DNA of 36,727 bases from Bacillota bacterium (GTDB lineage Bacteria; Bacillota; Clostridia; Lachnospirales; Lachnospiraceae), in assembly GCA_023415475.1 (NCBI GenBank), contig JAEZKL010000053.1, positions 1-36,727 of the forward strand. The letters run 5' to 3'. The notes under the pieces were generated by a model that was given only the letters and a program-made list of their open reading frames with translations, made no database searches and was not told where the DNA came from. Below, piece after piece: positions 33,924-36,727 of the stretch. Both the position numbers and the translations under genes were made by a program. The stretch's first letter is position 1. Each line of letters opens with the position of its first letter.

Positions 33924-33943
33924 AAAAAGCCCTCGATGAGGGC
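33924..33943 (-). terminator. minus-strand terminator with no minus-strand gene
   Basis: Read on the minus strand: GCCCTC, an ATC loop, GAGGGC, then TTTTT. No gene on the minus strand ends here, so it may be a relic or a barrier to antisense transcription. Confidence 0.6.
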
Positions 33944-33962
33944 GTCTAAAAAATATATGTAA

Positions 33963-34240
33963 ATGGTCAGTTGTTACTCTAGATTGAAAGCAAACAGTGA
34001 TATTGATGAGTCAAATTATGATCTTTCAAACCAATGGATTACAAGCTCTTATTGTTTTTATTGGCATACGGTCGATATTCCAGTTAAAGGATTAGCATAT
34101 TGAGATATTACTTTGATACCACCAAAATCTTTTGATTCAGTAATCGAAAAAACAATTAATATTACGGAACTTTTGTTGTTAAGGAATTACTGTTGAAAGC
34201 TAAAGGTGACAATAAATATGTGATTCATTTTGGGATATAA
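33963..34240 (+). pseudogene. decayed gene remnant
   Basis: An open stretch from the ATG at 33963 reads protein-like sequence (DIDESNYDLSNQWITSSYCF, then HTVDIPVKGLAY) to a TGA at 34101-34103. The same frame continues plausibly (DITLIPPKSFDSVIEKTINI) to a second stop at 34194. A frameshifted segment (LLLKAKGDNKYVIHFGI) then runs to TAA at 34238-34240. This pattern suits a gene broken by a nonsense mutation and a frameshift. I do not recognise the family. It occupies the otherwise gene-less 587-bp gap before repeat copy 11. Confidence 0.4.
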
Positions 34241-34254
34241 CTTCCGATCTGTAG

Positions 34255-34283
34255 GGTAGTTGTACTTCCAATTATGTTTATTA
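34255..34283 (+). repeat. array repeat copy 11
   Basis: TACTTCCAATTATG then TTTATTA (34263-34283). GGTAGT (34255-34260) can pair with ACTTCC (34264-34269), with one mismatch. TTCCGATCTGTAGGGT just upstream (34242-34257) matches the sequence near copy 7 in 14 of 16 positions. Confidence 0.85.
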
Positions 34284-34351
34284 ACATATACCTCCAAAGT
34301 AATATGGAATTGATATTATTCTTATGTTATATATAAAGGAGTAGAAATGAG

Positions 34352-35278
34352 ATGTATAATATTGACATAATCAAGGAAACATTTGAAGGCCAAATGAACA
34401 AAACAGTGAAATCTATTCACAAAATTGAAGAAGTACCTAATAACCAAGTCTTCAAAATTTATACAGAATTACAGCCTTACATATTCAAAATATACAGTAG
34501 TGGATGGCCGGAAGATGGCAAGTTACCTTTTGTTGCCCACATGCTCGATGAGTATAAAATCCCGCATGCAGAGCTCTTTGTGTTCAATCGGGAAGATAAT
34601 AACTTCCCAAATGGTTATTTGATAGAGGAATGTCTTCAAGGAATAACCGCTGACAGGATTATAATGTCCCATGATGAAACTATTATGTTGTTTGACAAAC
34701 TCGCAGTATTAGTATCACAGGTGCATCAGATAAGGGTGAAGAACTTTGGATATACTGGTACCGGTGTAGCCATGTGGACAACTTTTTCAGATTTTATATA
34801 TGACATGTTCAATGACTGCACCTCTAGCTTAAGAACGAATAACTTAATTTCCGCTACTAGGTTGGAAGCAATAAGACAGGAACTTCATAAAAGATTGATA
34901 GTATGCGATCAATTTCCTTCAGTGCTTTGCCATGGCGATCTTTCAACCAAAAACATAATTGTTCATTCAGATGGAATAGTATTAATCGACTGGGATGATA
35001 CACAATCGCTTTGCTGGATGGCTGACATCGCTCGCCTGACTTTTTGGATGAAGTTGAACTACGACGATGATACTGCCGATACCTACCGAAAGGTTTTTCT
35101 AAATCGATATGAAACGGAGTACGACAAAAGAATCTTTCACGAAGTAGAGGACGCGCTTCATGTTTGGTATGGTTTGGATTATTTAAATTTTTCTGTTGGG
35201 AACCCTCAATATCAATACGAAAAAGTGAATGCAATATTACAAAATTCTTTAAAACAATGCAATATGGAAGTGCTATAA
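34352..35278 (+). CDS. APH-like phosphotransferase
   Basis: A 308-aa aminoglycoside-phosphotransferase-like kinase. The catalytic loop VLCHGDLSTKNIIV (HGDxxxxN) and LIDWDDTQSLCWMADIARLTFW (metal-binding Asp) are intact. The N-lobe has YIFKIYSSGW. This fold also includes choline, homoserine and fructosamine kinases, so drug modification is only one option. It is unlike the 27123 kinase in sequence and metal motif (DWDD against DPKG). The ATG at 34352 follows AAGGAG. The stop is five bases before repeat copy 12, whose upstream arm lies inside this coding region. Confidence 0.83.
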   Translation: MYNIDIIKETFEGQMNKTVKSIHKIEEVPNNQVFKIYTELQPYIFKIYSSGWPEDGKLPFVAHMLDEYKIPHAELFVFNREDNNFPNGYLIEECLQGITADRIIMSHDETIMLFDKLAVLVSQVHQIRVKNFGYTGTGVAMWTTFSDFIYDMFNDCTSSLRTNNLISATRLEAIRQELHKRLIVCDQFPSVLCHGDLSTKNIIVHSDGIVLIDWDDTQSLCWMADIARLTFWMKLNYDDDTADTYRKVFLNRYETEYDKRIFHEVEDALHVWYGLDYLNFSVGNPQYQYEKVNAILQNSLKQCNMEVL

Positions 35279-35303
35279 AACCAACTTCCCATTATATTTA
35301 TTA
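35266..35303 (+). repeat. array repeat copy 12
   Basis: AACTTCCCATTATA then TTTATTA (35283-35303). GGAAGT (35266-35271), inside the 3' end of the preceding gene, pairs perfectly with ACTTCC (35284-35289). Confidence 0.88.
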
Positions 35304-35338
35304 ATGACAATGAAAAATATAAATTATTTGGAGGTTTT

Positions 35339-35881
35339 ATGATTAATCATAAAGGAACGCAAACAATAAAGACCAAGCGACTTATACTTCGTAAATTTAC
35401 AGTAGATGACAGCCAAGACGCTTTTGAAAAATGGACCAACTCTCCTGAGATTTCAAGGTTTGTCATGAAATGTCCGCATAATGAATTAGTAGAAACAGAA
35501 CAACTGTTGACAGAATGGGTTAATAGTTATAAGAATGCAGACTTTTACATGTGGGGGATAGTCTTTGAAGATGAACTAATAGGTTATATATGTGGGAACG
35601 AATTAAACGAAGACATTAGAAGTATTTGTATTGGATATTGTATTACAAAATCCCATTGGAATAAAGGAATAACCACCGAAGCCACTAACGCGGTTATAAA
35701 CTATTTTTTCTCTTTGGGATTTAATAGGGTTTTTTCATATCACAATCAACTCAATCCTGGGAGTGGAAGAGTAATGCAAAAATGTGGCATGCAATTTGAA
35801 GGAAGAATCCGCGGTGGCTCGCTTCTTGCCGGAGAAATTTGTGATTGTATGCAATATGCTATTTTAAAAGAAGATGCATGA
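35339..35881 (+). CDS. RimJ/RimL-type GNAT acetyltransferase
   Basis: A 180-aa acetyltransferase of the RimJ/RimL type: TKRLILRKFTVDDSQDAFEKW at the N-terminus, GYCITKSHWNKGITTEATNAVINYFF for the acetyl-CoA loop, then RVFSYHNQLNPGSGRVMQKCGMQFEGRIRGG. The CoA loop reads NKGITTEA, not the usual NKGYxxEA; this is a mild variation. The ATG at 35339 follows GGAGG. It is the last array gene, between repeat copies 12 and 13, 270 bp before dinB. Confidence 0.88.
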   Translation: MINHKGTQTIKTKRLILRKFTVDDSQDAFEKWTNSPEISRFVMKCPHNELVETEQLLTEWVNSYKNADFYMWGIVFEDELIGYICGNELNEDIRSICIGYCITKSHWNKGITTEATNAVINYFFSLGFNRVFSYHNQLNPGSGRVMQKCGMQFEGRIRGGSLLAGEICDCMQYAILKEDA

Positions 35882-35898
35882 GTGAGTAAGCAAACTTA

Positions 35899-35931
35899 GA
35901 AGTTGATATGAACTTCCCATTATGTTTATTA
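35899..35931 (+). repeat. array repeat copy 13 (right end of array)
   Basis: A perfect consensus copy (35911-35931). GAAGTT (35899-35904) pairs perfectly with AACTTC (35911-35916) across GATATG. No further copy is seen to the window end. Confidence 0.9.
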
Positions 35932-36002
35932 TATAACTTTCGTAATGATTGTTTCACAACTTTTTTTATTATGAATATTGTGAATATTTGATGGGAAAAT
36001 TG

Positions 36003-36051
36003 CAAACTTTTGCTTATGTTTTCAAACTTTAGTGTACTTTTTTCAAACTTT
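36003..36051. repeat. three CAAACTTT direct repeats upstream of dinB
   Basis: CAAACTTT occurs at 36003-36010, 36023-36030 and 36044-36051, 20-21 bp apart, which is about two helical turns. The reverse complement, AAAGTTTG, is the core of the tandem repeat at 22935-23004. Confidence 0.6.
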
Positions 36052-36099
36052 ATTGGTATGATACACAATTCCCCCAAAATCTTATCCAAATGTTCTCTC

Positions 36100-36128
36100 T
36101 TTACATAGAACAAATGTTCTGATATAAT
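36100..36128 (+). promoter_or_regulatory. SOS-regulated promoter with LexA box
   Basis: TTTACA (36100-36105), a 17-bp spacer, then TATAAT (36123-36128). The perfect palindrome AGAACAAATGTTCT (36107-36120) fills the spacer. It matches the Firmicute LexA/DinR site type (GAAC-N4-GTTC). A half site, AAATGTTCTC, is just upstream at 36088-36097. Confidence 0.88.
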
Positions 36129-36151
36129 GAACTCAAAAGGAGAACATATGT

Positions 36152-36727
36152 ATGGATAATTTGATCTTTCATATTGATGTCAATTCGGCTTTCCTCAGTT
36201 GGGAAGCCGTTTATCGACTGCACATCCTTGGAGAAAAGACGGACCTGCGTGAAATTCCCTCGGCAGTGGCAGGAGATGTTAAGAAACGACACGGAATTAT
36301 TTTGGCAAAATCGACACCGGCGAAGAAGTGCGGTGTTAGAACAGGTGACACCATCAGTGATGCGAGGCGTCTTTGCCCTGATCTGGTGTTGGTGCCGCCG
36401 CACTATGATTTATATGATACCTGCTCGAAAGCCTTCATGGAGATACTGCGTGAGTTCTCGCCCTGCGTGGAGCAATATTCGGTGGATGAGGCATATTGCG
36501 ATATGACCGGAACAGTAGGGCTCTACGGCTCGGCGGTGGTTGCCGCGAATCTGATGAAGGACCGGATCCACAATGAGCTGGGGTTTACGGTGAATGTGGG
36601 AATTTCCTCGAATAAATTACTGGCGAAGATGGCTTCGGACTTTAAGAAGCCGAATCTGGTACACACCCTGTTTCCCGGAGAGATGGAGAAGAAGCTCTGG
36701 AAGCTGCCGGTAGAGGAGCTGTTCTAC
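36152..36727 (+). CDS. dinB: Y-family DNA polymerase (DinB/Pol IV type), 5' part
   Basis: A translesion DNA polymerase, the first 192 codons of which are present; the frame is open at the window end. It starts MDNLIFHIDVNSAFLSWEA (metal-binding Asp and the region of the steric gate) and has CVEQYSVDEAYCDMTG (the catalytic SxDE motif). GISSNKLLAKMASDFKKP follows. The ATG at 36148 would stop after three codons, so the ATG at 36152 is the start, with AAGGAGA upstream. A LexA box inside the promoter indicates induction by DNA damage. GC-rich codon use marks a return to core-type DNA after the array. Confidence 0.93.
   Translation, partial: MDNLIFHIDVNSAFLSWEAVYRLHILGEKTDLREIPSAVAGDVKKRHGIILAKSTPAKKCGVRTGDTISDARRLCPDLVLVPPHYDLYDTCSKAFMEILREFSPCVEQYSVDEAYCDMTGTVGLYGSAVVAANLMKDRIHNELGFTVNVGISSNKLLAKMASDFKKPNLVHTLFPGEMEKKLWKLPVEELFY

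Noticed and set aside
21822..35931. CRISPR array
   Set aside because: Repeat copies are 0.5-2.9 kb apart with genes between, except for one pair 89 bp apart. There are no short unique spacers and no cas genes.
21822..35931. Classical class 1-type integron
   Set aside because: No intI in the window and no canonical GTTRRRY/RYYYAAC attC boxes in the repeats. I describe it only as integron-like.
21822..35931. Array repeats as ordinary Rho-independent terminators
   Set aside because: Stems are short and AT-rich and lack a T-run right after the stem. The conserved ATTATG-TTTATTA part is not explained by termination.

Overview
The window looks like a chromosome segment from a spore-forming anaerobic Firmicute, most likely Lachnospiraceae (Clostridium/Lachnoclostridium-like). 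The basis is the spoVG - DUF4003 - pth - mfd - peptidyl-prolyl isomerase order, strong AGGAGG ribosome binding sites, sigma-A type promoters, and a Firmicute-type LexA box in front of a Y-family polymerase gene. No tRNA, rRNA, CRISPR array, transposase or recombinase gene was found.

Region 1 (1-16.5 kb) is core-like and moderately GC-rich. It holds murC (minus strand), spoVG, a DUF4003 gene, pth, mfd, a PrsA/SurA-like lipoprotein, a self-regulated HTH/membrane-protein pair, a DUF1846 gene (minus), an SRAP (YedK/HMCES) gene, an AraC-type HTH protein fused to a C39-peptidase-like region, a GNAT acetyltransferase and a lipoprotein (minus). Genes are separated by clear hairpin terminators. Large palindromes lie between pth and mfd and just upstream of the isomerase gene.

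Region 2 (16.5-21.8 kb) begins the accessory part. A 1005-aa protein joins an N-terminal calcineurin-like metallophosphoesterase to a STAND-like P-loop NTPase and a long helical C-terminus, an architecture that suggests a defence or signalling effector. It is followed by an AraC-family regulator with a large C-terminal domain.

Region 3 (21.8-35.9 kb) is the most striking part. About sixteen unrelated, mostly AT-rich genes all lie on the plus strand: acetyltransferases, LUD and HD proteins, three small P-loop kinases, a ParB-like protein, two aminoglycoside-phosphotransferase-like kinases, a cytidine deaminase, two VOC proteins, a YdcF protein, and an FchA-FolD pair. They are punctuated by at least thirteen copies of one short repeat, always in the same orientation and always 3' of a gene or gene group. 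The core is AACTTCCCATTATG, usually followed by TTTATTA or a close variant. Most copies are preceded by a partly complementary arm, so they can fold into a hairpin. The repeat-to-repeat units run from 0.5 to 2.9 kb, with one gene-less unit of 89 bp. This has the layout of an integron cassette array, but the repeat does not look like a canonical attC and no integrase is visible.

Region 4 (35.9-36.7 kb) returns to core-like DNA. An SOS-controlled promoter drives a DinB-type (Pol IV) gene that runs off the window end. The last repeat copy (35911-35931) is a plausible right edge of the array.
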